Part shown: one piece after another, positions 18,914 through 27,800 of the stretch
How the letters are laid out: each line of letters opens with the position of its first letter
How positions within the stretch are numbered: position 1 is the stretch's first letter
DNA from: Streptomyces sp. NRRL S-1022
GTDB taxonomy: Bacteria; Actinomycetota; Actinomycetes; Streptomycetales; Streptomycetaceae
Direction: 5' to 3'
Length of the DNA: 64,000 nucleotides
NCBI RefSeq assembly: GCF_000720135.1
Contig: NZ_JOIU01000043.1
Span: forward strand, 14,787-78,786
Made by a program: the position numbers and the translations under genes
The notes under the pieces: generated by a model
Told to the model about the DNA's origin: nothing
The model's input: the letters and a program-made list of their open reading frames with translations, nothing else
Database searches by the model: none

Positions 18914-20494
18914 ATGGCCCGCGCCCCCCTCGCAGCCCTGAGCACCATGCCCGACCGGATCTCGCACCGCACCCGCCCGCTGCCCACCCTCGAACTCGCC
19001 GCCCGCCCCCGGCCCTGGCTGCGCGCCCTCGGCCTCACCGCGGTCGTCCTGGCCGGCGCCTGGCTGGGGCTGCTGATCGTCGGCAACGTCCGGGCCCCGG
19101 TCGGCCCGATGGACACGACGATGGCACTGCGCCCCTCCCTGAGCGGCGGAACGAAGATCAACGTGTCGCCGCTGGGCGCGCTCACCCTGGACAGCCACGC
19201 GGCCCCCGTCCGGCTGGACGTGAACGTCGACCAGCTCGACCCGCTGCGCTCGCAGGCGCTGGTGGACCACCCGGAGCGGATCTCCGGTCTGCAGGACGAG
19301 GTCGTCCGGGACGTGGAGCACGGCACGCTGGACCTGGCCGTGCGCTCGTGCGTCGCCGTGGTCTCCGGGGCCACCGCCCTGGGCCTCGCCGTCTACCGCC
19401 GCCCGCGCCGGGCGCTGGCCGCCGGCGGGCTGGCCCTGGCCCTGCTGGCCGCCTCGGGCGCGTCGGCGTACGCCACCTGGAACCCGAAGTCGGTCCTGGA
19501 GCCGAGGTTCTCCGGGCTGCTCAGCTCGGCGCCGTCCGTGGTGGGCAACGCCCGCAGCATCGTCACGGAATTCGACGTGTACCAGAAGGAGTTGGCGCGC
19601 CTGGTGACGAACGTGACGAAGCTCTACGACGTCACGTCCACGCTCCCGGCGTACCGGCCGGACCCCTCCACCATCCGGGTCCTGCACGTGTCGGACATCC
19701 ACCTCAACCCGGCCGCCTGGAAGATCATCGGCTCACTGGTGAAGCAGTACCAGGTGAACGTGATCGTCGACTCCGGCGACACGATGGACCACGGCACGGC
19801 GGCGGAGAACGGCTTCCTGGACCCGGTCCGGGACCTGGGCCTGCCGTACGTCTGGGTGCGCGGCAACCATGACTCGCGGACCACCCAGCGCTACCTGGAG
19901 CGCATGAAGAACGTGCACGTCCTGGACGACGGCCGGGCCCGGACGGTGGCGGGCCTGCGGTTCGCGGGCATCGGCGATCCGCAGTTCACCCCCGACCGCT
20001 CGGCGGTGCCCGGCGGCGAGGCGTCCGAGCAGCTGGCGGGCGCCCGGCTGGCCAGTTCCCTGCACGACCAGCGGACGGCCGGCTCCCCGGTGGACGTGGC
20101 GGTCGCGCACGAGCCGACCGCCGCGCGGGAGACCGACGGCGAGGTGCCGCTGGTGCTGTGCGGGCACCTGCACCACGAAGGGACGGAGCTGCTGCCCTAC
20201 GGCACCCGGCTGCGCATGGAGGGGTCGACCGGCGGCAGCGGGCTGCGTGCCGTGGAGCGCACGTACCCCGCCCCGATCGAGGCCTCGATCCTCTACTTCG
20301 ACCGGGACAGCCACCGGCTGCAGGCTTGGGACGCGATCAGGCTGGGGGGTCTGGGGCTGACCACGGCCGAGGTCAGCCGCCATCTGGCGGACGAGAACCA
20401 GCCGGGCGGCCCGGGCGCCTCACGCTCCCCCTCGCCGGGGGCCACGAGCGCCTCGCACGCCCCCTCGCCGGCCGCCTCCGCCACCTCGCCGTAA
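18914..20494 (+). CDS. Membrane-anchored metallophosphoesterase
   Basis: About 526 residues. Two hydrophobic segments (about 36-57 and 140-190) enclose an extracytoplasmic loop; the C-terminal calcineurin-type domain has the metal motifs HVSDIHLN, DSGDTMDHG, RGNHDSR and GHLHHEG, so it should be an active phosphoesterase of unknown substrate. The last 40 residues are a Pro/Ser/Ala tail. No ribosome-binding site is obvious: ATG 18890, 18914 and 18947 are possible, and I chose 18914. The gene ends just before the promoter of the tRNA-Glu/Asp/Phe cluster. Confidence 0.8.
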   Translation: MARAPLAALSTMPDRISHRTRPLPTLELAARPRPWLRALGLTAVVLAGAWLGLLIVGNVRAPVGPMDTTMALRPSLSGGTKINVSPLGALTLDSHAAPVRLDVNVDQLDPLRSQALVDHPERISGLQDEVVRDVEHGTLDLAVRSCVAVVSGATALGLAVYRRPRRALAAGGLALALLAASGASAYATWNPKSVLEPRFSGLLSSAPSVVGNARSIVTEFDVYQKELARLVTNVTKLYDVTSTLPAYRPDPSTIRVLHVSDIHLNPAAWKIIGSLVKQYQVNVIVDSGDTMDHGTAAENGFLDPVRDLGLPYVWVRGNHDSRTTQRYLERMKNVHVLDDGRARTVAGLRFAGIGDPQFTPDRSAVPGGEASEQLAGARLASSLHDQRTAGSPVDVAVAHEPTAARETDGEVPLVLCGHLHHEGTELLPYGTRLRMEGSTGGSGLRAVERTYPAPIEASILYFDRDSHRLQAWDAIRLGGLGLTTAEVSRHLADENQPGGPGASRSPSPGATSASHAPSPAASATSP

Positions 20495-20500
20495 ACCGTT

Positions 20501-20530
20501 TTGGCGATACCCGCCGCCATCCCATATGCT
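20501..20530 (+). promoter_or_regulatory. Promoter of the tRNA-Glu/Asp/Phe cluster
   Basis: TTGGCG (20501-20506) and TATGCT (20525-20530) are 18 bases apart and lie about 45 bases before the mature 5' end of tRNA-Glu. Confidence 0.6.
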
Positions 20531-20574
20531 TCTCACGTCCCCGACGCGCTGAAAAGCGCCCAGGCGGGCCGATA

Positions 20575-20647
20575 GCCCTCATCGTCTAGCGGCCTAGGAC
20601 GCCGCCCTTTCAAGGCGGTAGCACGGGTTCGAATCCCGTTGGGGGCA
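20575..20647 (+). tRNA. tRNA-Glu (TTC)
   Basis: 73 bases; anticodon TTC in CTTTCAA, T loop TTCGAAT, acceptor GCCCTCA with TGGGGGC. First gene of a three-tRNA cluster. Confidence 0.95.
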
Positions 20648-20683
20648 CGCAATACCGTGTGCGACACTGTTGCACACACGCTT

Positions 20684-20758
20684 GGTCCTGTGGAGCAGTT
20701 TGGAGTGCTCGCCACCCTGTCAAGGTGGAGGCCGCGGGTTCAAATCCCGTCAGGACCG
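20684..20758 (+). tRNA. tRNA-Asp (GTC), copy 1
   Basis: 75 bases; anticodon GTC in CTGTCAA, T loop TTCAAAT, discriminator G. Identical to the copy at 28925-28999. Confidence 0.95.
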
Positions 20759-20760
20759 CT

Positions 20761-20780
20761 GGTGTTTCACGTGAAACACC
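20761..20780. other. parS centromere-like site (ParB binding)
   Basis: A perfect 20-bp palindrome with core GTTTCACGTGAAAC (20764-20777), which equals the established Streptomyces/Bacillus parS core bound by ParB. It stands between tRNA-Asp and tRNA-Phe, outside any gene. Streptomyces parS sites cluster around oriC, which fits the origin-proximal synteny seen here. Confidence 0.9.
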
Positions 20781-20782
20781 GT

Positions 20783-20856
20783 GGCTGGGTAGCTCAGTTG
20801 GTACGAGCGTCCGCCTGAAAAGCGGAAGGTCGCCGGTTCGACCCCGGCCCCAGCCA
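20783..20856 (+). tRNA. tRNA-Phe (GAA)
   Basis: 74 bases; anticodon GAA in CTGAAAA, T loop TTCGACC, acceptor GGCTGGG with CCCAGCC. Confidence 0.95.
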
Positions 20857-20875
20857 CAGCCGCCCTCACCAGGGC

Positions 20876-20909
20876 AGAGGCCCTCTCCACGATCGTGGAG
20901 AGGGCCTCT
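20876..20909. terminator. Terminator of the tRNA cluster
   Basis: A 34-bp perfect palindrome (AGAGGCCCTCTCCAC at 20876-20890 with 20895-20909), followed by TTC on the plus strand. Confidence 0.85.
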
Positions 20910-20962
20910 TTCATACCCGCCGCACGAGCCATGCCCCCGGGACACCGACGGAGTACCGCCAG

Positions 20963-21622
20963 GTGAAGGCCCTACCCAGCATCGATCCGACTCTGCCGCT
21001 CGACTGGTATCCCGAGCGTGTCTGGTACACGTCCTACGGCTCCAACACGCACCTGGACCGGCTGGCCGCCTACCTCCGGGGCGGGTGCCCGCCCGGCGGG
21101 GCCGTGGCGTACCCGGGGTGCCGCGACCCCGCCATGCCGGCCCGGTCGATCCCCGTGGAGCTGACCGGTGCGATGTACTTCGCCACCAGGTCACCGGTGT
21201 GGGGAGGCGGGCGCGCCTTCTACGACCCGGCCGGGAACGGACGGGTGCTGGCCAGGGCGCACCTGGTGACCGCCGGCCAGTTCGCCGACATCGCCGCGCA
21301 GGAGATGTACCGGACGCCGGGTGCGGACCTCGACCTGGCGGACGTCCTCAGCCGGGGGCGCGCGGTGCTGGGCGAGGGCCGCTACGAGACGCTCGTCTGC
21401 GCCGGCCAGGTGGACGGCATGCCGGTCCTGACCTTCACGGCGCCGTGGGGGATGCACGACGTGCCGTGGATCCCGCCTTCCGCCGCCTACGTCCGCTTCC
21501 TGGCCGCTGGCCTGCTCTCCGCCGGCGCGTGGGACCTGGACGCGGTCGCCTCCTATGTCGCCGCCTGCCCCGGCGCCACGGACCACTGGTCACCGCAGGA
21601 CATCGCCGCCCTCCTCGGCTAG
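20963..21622 (+). CDS. Gamma-glutamylcyclotransferase-like (GGCT fold) protein
   Basis: 219 residues. The N-terminal WYTSYGSNTHLDRLAAYL (about 21-38) is the substrate-binding YGSN loop of the GGCT/AIG2 fold; the later residues are less conserved. Database entries for Streptomyces homologues are often labelled histone deacetylase, for which nothing in the sequence speaks. Cytoplasmic; substrate unknown. Start GTG 20963 comes after GGAGTACCGCCAG with a weak site. It follows the tRNA terminator, so it needs its own promoter. Confidence 0.7.
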   Translation: MKALPSIDPTLPLDWYPERVWYTSYGSNTHLDRLAAYLRGGCPPGGAVAYPGCRDPAMPARSIPVELTGAMYFATRSPVWGGGRAFYDPAGNGRVLARAHLVTAGQFADIAAQEMYRTPGADLDLADVLSRGRAVLGEGRYETLVCAGQVDGMPVLTFTAPWGMHDVPWIPPSAAYVRFLAAGLLSAGAWDLDAVASYVAACPGATDHWSPQDIAALLG

Positions 21623-21717
21623 CCCGCGAAGGTGGCCAGTACGATCAGGCCACATTTGGCGAGAACCCGCTCCCTCGGGGAGCGCGGCTCGCCCTACAGG
21701 GACCCTGAGGGGGGTAC

Positions 21718-23340
21718 TTGAGACAGATCTCCAGAGGGCTGGTGACGGCCGGGGCCGTCCTGATCGCCACGCTCGCCCTCCCCGGCACCGCCCACGCCGC
21801 GGGCCCGACCGTCCGGGACGCCTACAGCGACCAGGCCGACTGGTCGGTCCTCGACGTACGCCTCAACTTCAGCGGCGAGGTCAGCAGGCTCGTCGCGAGG
21901 CTCCGTCCGGCCGGCAGCAGCGCGGCCGACGCGCCGGTGGCCACGATCACCGACTTCACCAAGCGGTACGAGTCCAGCTCGTGGGACGCCGTCTGGGCGT
22001 CCCAGCCGATCCACCTGGACGCCCTCGGCGACTACACGGTCGACGTGGAGGCCACCGACGGCTCCGGCGAGACCACCGTCGAGCAGAACGCGGGCACGCT
22101 GCACTACGCGAAGCAGCCCGTGTTCAGCGGTTTCGCCGTCACGCCCGGCGAGCCGGACATCGAGCACCAGACGGTCACGGCCGCCGGCGACATGGTCGTC
22201 CGCGACCCCGGCACCCGGGAGACCACGCCGCTGTCCGGGGCCACCGTGAACCTCTCGTTCGACGGGGGCGGCGCGCGGACGACCACCGTCACGGACGAGG
22301 CCGGGCACTTCGCCGTCCCGCACCGGCTGGAGCAGGCCGGCTGGATCTCCGCCGACTACGACGGCGGCCTGGGCTTCGCCGCCGCCGCTCCGGTCCAGGT
22401 CTGGCCGAAGGCCGCGCCCACCCGGATGGTCCTGGACCAGAGCGGCTTCCACGTCACCACCGGCCAGAAGGTCGCTGTCACCGGCACGCTCCAGTACCAG
22501 AGCGGTGCCGACTGGAAGCCGCTGTCCGGCATCCCGCTGGAGATGGACTACAAGGAGTGCAGCACCTGCAGCCCGGTCGGCGCGACGACCGACGCGAACG
22601 GCCGCTTCTCCTTCGTCCGGACGCCCTACGGATCCAAGAGCGTCTACGAGATCGCCTTCACGTCGTACACGCCGTTCGCGCAGCACAGCACGGCGGACGT
22701 CACCGTGGCGGTCACCGCGACGACGAAGTTCACCGGCTTCACCGCGTCGCTGGACAAGTACGCGCAGCTGAAGGTCACCGGCACGCTCGAACTGACCGGC
22801 CGTGACGTGAACGACCAGGCCGCCGTGGACATCCAGTACTCGCCGGACGGCAAGACCGGCTGGAGCACGAAGAAGACCGTGAAGGCCGGCTTCGGCTCCC
22901 AGTTCACCGCCGACAGGATCCCCGGCTACACGGACGGCTACTGGCGCCTGCGCTACGCCGGTTCCGGCACCAAGGACATCAAGGGCGCCACCAGCAGCAG
23001 CCTGCGCCGCAACCGCGCGCTCACGCGGATCAAGGACGCGGGCGCGTCCCCGGAGCCGGTGACCAAGGGCAGGACCATCACCGTCAAGGGCGTGCTCCAG
23101 GAGCGCGCGGTCGGCTCCGGCACGTGGAAGGCGTACGGCGCCAGGAAGGTGCAGATCCTCTTCCGGCCCAAGGGTGCGAAGAGCTGGTACCTGATGGCCA
23201 CGGTCACCACGAAGAGCACCGGATCCTTCAGCAAGGGCTTCACGGCCCGGCAGGACGGCACCTGGGTGCCCGTCTTCCTGTACCCCGACAGCAGGCACTT
23301 CGTGGGCGACGGCGCGGAGGACTACGTCGACGTGCGGTGA
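21718..23340 (+). CDS. Secreted multi-domain Ig-like protein
   Basis: 540 residues. Signal peptide of about 27 residues ending THA-HA type (GTAHA then AGP), predicted Sec export. The mature part consists of repeated beta-sandwich units, each with a G-x-V-x-V-x-GTL strand (KVAVTGTLQ about 250, LKVTGTLELTG about 350, ITVKGVLQERA about 455). One contains the cysteine pair KECSTCSP. No catalytic motif is visible; adhesion or matrix roles are possible. The start is TTG 21718 after GAGGGGGG; no in-frame ATG or GTG gives the signal peptide, so TTG is the best choice. Confidence 0.75.
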   Translation: MRQISRGLVTAGAVLIATLALPGTAHAAGPTVRDAYSDQADWSVLDVRLNFSGEVSRLVARLRPAGSSAADAPVATITDFTKRYESSSWDAVWASQPIHLDALGDYTVDVEATDGSGETTVEQNAGTLHYAKQPVFSGFAVTPGEPDIEHQTVTAAGDMVVRDPGTRETTPLSGATVNLSFDGGGARTTTVTDEAGHFAVPHRLEQAGWISADYDGGLGFAAAAPVQVWPKAAPTRMVLDQSGFHVTTGQKVAVTGTLQYQSGADWKPLSGIPLEMDYKECSTCSPVGATTDANGRFSFVRTPYGSKSVYEIAFTSYTPFAQHSTADVTVAVTATTKFTGFTASLDKYAQLKVTGTLELTGRDVNDQAAVDIQYSPDGKTGWSTKKTVKAGFGSQFTADRIPGYTDGYWRLRYAGSGTKDIKGATSSSLRRNRALTRIKDAGASPEPVTKGRTITVKGVLQERAVGSGTWKAYGARKVQILFRPKGAKSWYLMATVTTKSTGSFSKGFTARQDGTWVPVFLYPDSRHFVGDGAEDYVDVR

Positions 23341-23412
23341 CGCCTTGGCACCACGCCCGGCCGGCGCTACGTTCAGGCGGGCCGCGCGTGGTGCGCGGGG
23401 GCGGGGGGAGAC

Positions 23413-23742
23413 ATGAGCCGGGACGAGGCCGGAGCCATCCGGGACACCGAATTGGAGAAGGACCGGGCCCGGTACGGGCTGCTCGCGGTCGTCGTCAGCA
23501 ATCTGGCGGTCGCCGCGGTCGCGGTCGTCGGCGTGTGGCGGCTCGACGGGGACAAGGCGGTCGTCGTCGGCGTCCTCACCGCCGCGTTCACCGCCGTCAG
23601 CAGCACGACCACCGCCTACCTGGGCATCAAGGCCGTCTCCAACACCGCGAGGTCGATCGCCCTGGGCGACGGCCCGGCCCGCAGACACCCCGAGCCCGTC
23701 CCCCAGACCCCGCCCGCCCCGCCCGCGCAGCGCACCCCCTAG
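23413..23742 (+). CDS. Small two-helix membrane protein
   Basis: 109 residues. Transmembrane helices are at about 23-43 (LLAVVVSNLAVAAVAVVGVW) and 49-70; the ends are charged and a Pro-rich tail follows. ATG 23413 follows GGGGGCGGGGGG. Function not recognised. Its last four bases overlap the convergent membrane protein gene. Confidence 0.7.
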   Translation: MSRDEAGAIRDTELEKDRARYGLLAVVVSNLAVAAVAVVGVWRLDGDKAVVVGVLTAAFTAVSSTTTAYLGIKAVSNTARSIALGDGPARRHPEPVPQTPPAPPAQRTP

Positions 23743-24797
23743 GACGCGGGCGCCTCCCCGGTCGGCCGGCCGCCGGGGTGGCGGTGCCGCCAGATCAGGA
23801 ACACCGCGCAGGAGACGACCGTCCAGCCCGCCAGCACCAGGAACGGGAAGGCGTGCTGGTGGCCGCGGAAGTACACCGCGGTGTGCTGGGCGTTCACCGA
23901 GCCGCCGGGCGGCAGCCAGCGCCCGATCGTGCCGAGTGGCGACGGCAGCAGGGGCCAGGAGACGGCCCCGCCGGACGACGGATTGCCCAGCAGCACCATC
24001 AGACCCCAGGTCGGCAGCATGGCCCAGCGCCCGAGCAGGGTGTTGAACATCGTGAACACCATGCCCGAGGTGAACATCGTCAGGGCCAGGATCAGCCAGG
24101 ACTCCGCGAACGGCAGCTTCAGCGCGCCCAGCAGCCAGTCCACCACCGCTGCGATCACGAAGCCGCCGAGCAGCGCGTAGGCGACGGTGAACGCGATCCG
24201 CTCCAGCGGGTTCAGGTCCCTCGCGTGCACGCTCAGCTGGATGGCGCCGACGAAACCGACGATCACCGCGGCGAGCGAGATGTAGAAGATCGCCAGGCCC
24301 CTCGGATCGCCCCGCTGGAGCGGCTTGAGGTCGCGGACCGTCACGGGGGTGCCGGTGGCCCTGCCGACCTTCACCGCCGTCTCGGCGAGCACCTGGGCGA
24401 CCGCCGCGCCGGACGCCCCGGACACGTCCAGGGTGATCGTCCGGCCGCCTGCGGGCGCGTCGACCACCGCGAACACCCTCTGCTCGTCCACCGCCCGCAC
24501 CGCGTCCCGGCGGCTGTCGTACGGGCGCAGCTTCAGGGAGGCGTGCAGCGCCTCTTCCATGCCGTCGAGGAAGCGCCGGGCGGCGGGCCGGTCGTGGTCG
24601 CCGGTCACCGCCGTGGGGATGCTGTGCGGGGTCGGGTTGGCCATGGCGTACGTGTACGACCCGGCGAAGAGACCCGCCGCGGCGGCGAGGATGAGGACGA
24701 GGACGGTGGCGGGCAGGAAGGGGGACTCCCGGAACGCCCTCCAGCGGTCCGCGTGGGACCGGGGACGGCCGTGCTCTCCGCGAGGCGAATCGGGCAT
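23739..24797 (-). CDS. ABC-2-like/DUF3533 membrane protein
   Basis: 352 residues. One N-terminal helix (about 28-50) precedes an extracytoplasmic domain (about 55-165); five C-terminal helices follow (about 175-345). This architecture occurs in YhgE/DUF3533 export proteins and ABC-2 permease relatives. No ATPase gene is adjacent, so transport is only a guess. ATG 24797 (MPDSPRGEHG) was chosen over ATG 24806. It is divergent from hrpA. Confidence 0.7.
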   Translation of the reverse strand: MPDSPRGEHGRPRSHADRWRAFRESPFLPATVLVLILAAAAGLFAGSYTYAMANPTPHSIPTAVTGDHDRPAARRFLDGMEEALHASLKLRPYDSRRDAVRAVDEQRVFAVVDAPAGGRTITLDVSGASGAAVAQVLAETAVKVGRATGTPVTVRDLKPLQRGDPRGLAIFYISLAAVIVGFVGAIQLSVHARDLNPLERIAFTVAYALLGGFVIAAVVDWLLGALKLPFAESWLILALTMFTSGMVFTMFNTLLGRWAMLPTWGLMVLLGNPSSGGAVSWPLLPSPLGTIGRWLPPGGSVNAQHTAVYFRGHQHAFPFLVLAGWTVVSCAVFLIWRHRHPGGRPTGEAPAS

Positions 24798-24885
24798 GCG
24801 GCCCACGCTAGGTCATGCCGTGACATCCCGCCCCGGTTGAAATCGTTCGCGTGATTTTCCGCCGAGGTGAGATCCTGGATCCCGT

Positions 24886-27800
24886 ATGTCTACGCATCCC
24901 GCCCCCGTCCTCGGCACCCTCGCCCCCCGTCTGACCGAGCTGTCGCTGCGCGACGCGCACCGGCTCGGGCGGCGGCTGGAGGGCGCGCGCAAGATCCGTA
25001 AGCCGGAGGCCCGTGCCGCCGTCCTCGCCGAGATCGACGGCGAGATCGACAAGGCCGCGGCCCGGATGGCCGAGCGCCGCTCCCGCGTGCCGGCCGTCAC
25101 CTACCCCGAGCAGCTGCCGGTCAGCCAGAAGAAGGACGTGATCGCGGAGGCCATCCGCGATCACCAGGTCGTCATCGTGGCCGGTGAGACCGGTTCCGGA
25201 AAGACCACGCAGATCCCCAAGATCTGCCTGGAGCTGGGCCGGGGCGTGCGCGGCATGATCGGGCACACCCAGCCCCGCCGGATCGCCGCCCGGACCGTCG
25301 CCGAGCGGGTCGCGGAGGAGCTGCGCACGCCCCTCGGCGAGTCCGTCGGCTGGAAGGTCCGCTTCACCGACCAGGTGAACCCGGACGCCACCTTCATCAA
25401 GCTGATGACGGACGGCATCCTGCTCGCCGAGATCCAGACCGACCGCGAACTGCGCGCCTACGACACGATCATCATCGACGAGGCCCACGAGCGGTCCCTG
25501 AACATCGACTTCCTGCTGGGCTACCTCGCCCGGCTGCTGCCCAAGCGCCCGGACCTGAAGGTCGTCATCACCTCGGCGACCATCGACCCCGAGCGCTTCT
25601 CCCGGCACTTCGGCGACGCCCCGATCATCGAGGTGAGCGGTCGGACCTACCCGGTGGAGGTCCGCTACCGCCCCCTGCTGGAGGAGGAGTCGGACGACGC
25701 CGACCGCGACCAGATCACCGCCATCACCGAGGCCGTCGAGGAGCTGATGGCCGAGGGCCCGGGCGACATCCTGGTCTTCCTCTCCGGGGAGCGGGAGATC
25801 CGGGACACCGCGGACGCGCTGGAGAAGAAGAGGTACAGGTCCACCGAGGTGCTGCCGCTGTACGCCCGGCTCTCCCACGCCGAGCAGCACCGGGTGTTCC
25901 AGCAGCACACCGGACGCAGGATCGTTCTGGCGACCAACGTCGCCGAGACCTCGCTCACCGTCCCGGGCATCAAGTACGTCATCGACCCCGGCTTCGCCCG
26001 GATCAGCCGCTACAGCCACCGCACCAAGGTCCAGCGGCTGCCCATCGAGCCGGTCTCGCAGGCCAGCGCCAACCAGCGCAAGGGCCGCTGCGGCCGTACG
26101 TCCGACGGCATCTGCATCCGCCTGTACTCCGAGGAGGACTTCCTCGCCCGCCCGGAGTTCACGGACGCGGAGATCCTGCGGACGAACCTGGCCTCCGTCA
26201 TCCTGCAGATGACCGCGGCCGGCCTCGGCGACATCGAGAAGTTCCCCTTCATCGACCCGCCGGACCACCGCAACATCCGCGACGGCGTGCAGCTGCTCCA
26301 GGAGCTGGGCGCGCTGGACCCGGCGCAGAAGGACCCGCGCAAGCGGCTGACGGACACCGGCCGGAAGCTGGCCCAGCTGCCGGTCGACCCGCGCCTGGCC
26401 CGGATGGTCCTGGAGGCCGACGGCAACGGCTGCGTCCGCGAGGTGATGGTCATCGCCGCCGCGCTGTCCATCCAGGACCCGCGCGAGCGCCCCGCCGACA
26501 AGCAGGCCCAGGCCGACCAGCAGCACGCCCGCTTCAAGGACGAGACCAGCGACTTCCTCGCCTACCTGAACCTGTGGCGGTACGTCCGCGAGCAGCAGAA
26601 GGAGCGGGGCTCGTCGTCCTTCCGCCGGATGTGCAAGCAGGAGTACCTGAACTTCCTGCGCATTCGCGAATGGCAGGACATCTACACCCAGCTGCGCACG
26701 GTCGCCAAGCAGATGGGCATCCACCTCGCCGAGGAGGATGCCCCGGCCGACCGCATCCACGTCTCACTCCTCGCCGGCCTCCTCTCCCACATCGGGATGA
26801 AGGACGTGAAGGACGGCAACAAGAACGAGTACCTGGGCGCCCGGAACGCCAAGTTCGCGATCTTCCCGGGCTCGGCGCTGTTCCGGAAGCAGCCGAAGTT
26901 CGTGATGTCGGCCGAGCTGGTGGAGACCAGCCGGCTCTGGGCCCGGGTCAACGCCAGGATCGAGCCGGAGTGGGTCGAGCCGCTCGCCGGGCACCTGCTC
27001 AAGCGGACGTACAGCGAACCGCACTGGGAGAAGGACCAGGCGGCCGTGATGGCGTACGAGAAGGTCACGCTGTACGGCGTCCCGATCGTCGCCCAGCGCA
27101 AGGTGAACTACGGCCGGATCGACCCCGAGGTCTCCCGCGAACTGTTCATCCGCAACGCGCTGGTGGAGGGCGACTGGCGCACGCACCACAAGTTCTTCGC
27201 CGACAACCGCAGACTGCTGAGCGAGGTCGAGGAGCTGGAGCACCGCGCCCGGCGCCGGGACATCGTGGTCGACGACGACACGCTCTTCGACTTCTACGAC
27301 CAGCGGGTGCCCGAGCACGTCGTCTCCGGCGCCCACTTCGACTCCTGGTGGAAGCACAAGCGCCACGAGCAGCCGGACTTCCTGGACTTCGAGCGGGAGA
27401 TGCTCATCCGGGAGTCCGCGGAGACGGTCACCAAGGCCGACTACCCAGACACCTGGCGGCAGGGGCAGCTCAAGTTCCGGGTGACCTACCAGTTCGAGCC
27501 CGGCGCGGACGCCGACGGCGTGACGGTCCACATCCCGCTCCAGGTCCTCAACCAGGTCACGGACGAGGGCTTCGACTGGCAGATCCCGGGCCTGCGCGAG
27601 GAGGTGGTGACGGAGCTGATCCGCTCGCTGCCCAAACCGATCCGCCGCCACTACGTACCGGCGCCGAACTACGCGAAGGCGTTCCTGGAGAAGGCGGTGC
27701 CCCTCCAGGAGCCGCTGACGGTCACGATGGCGCGCGAGCTGAAGCGGATGGTCGGTGTCCCGTTCGAGGCGGAGGACTTCGACTGGACGAAGCTCCCCGA

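Noticed and set aside
20963..21622. Histone deacetylase annotation known for homologues
   Set aside because: No zinc-binding deacetylase motif is present; the YGSN loop indicates the gamma-glutamylcyclotransferase fold.
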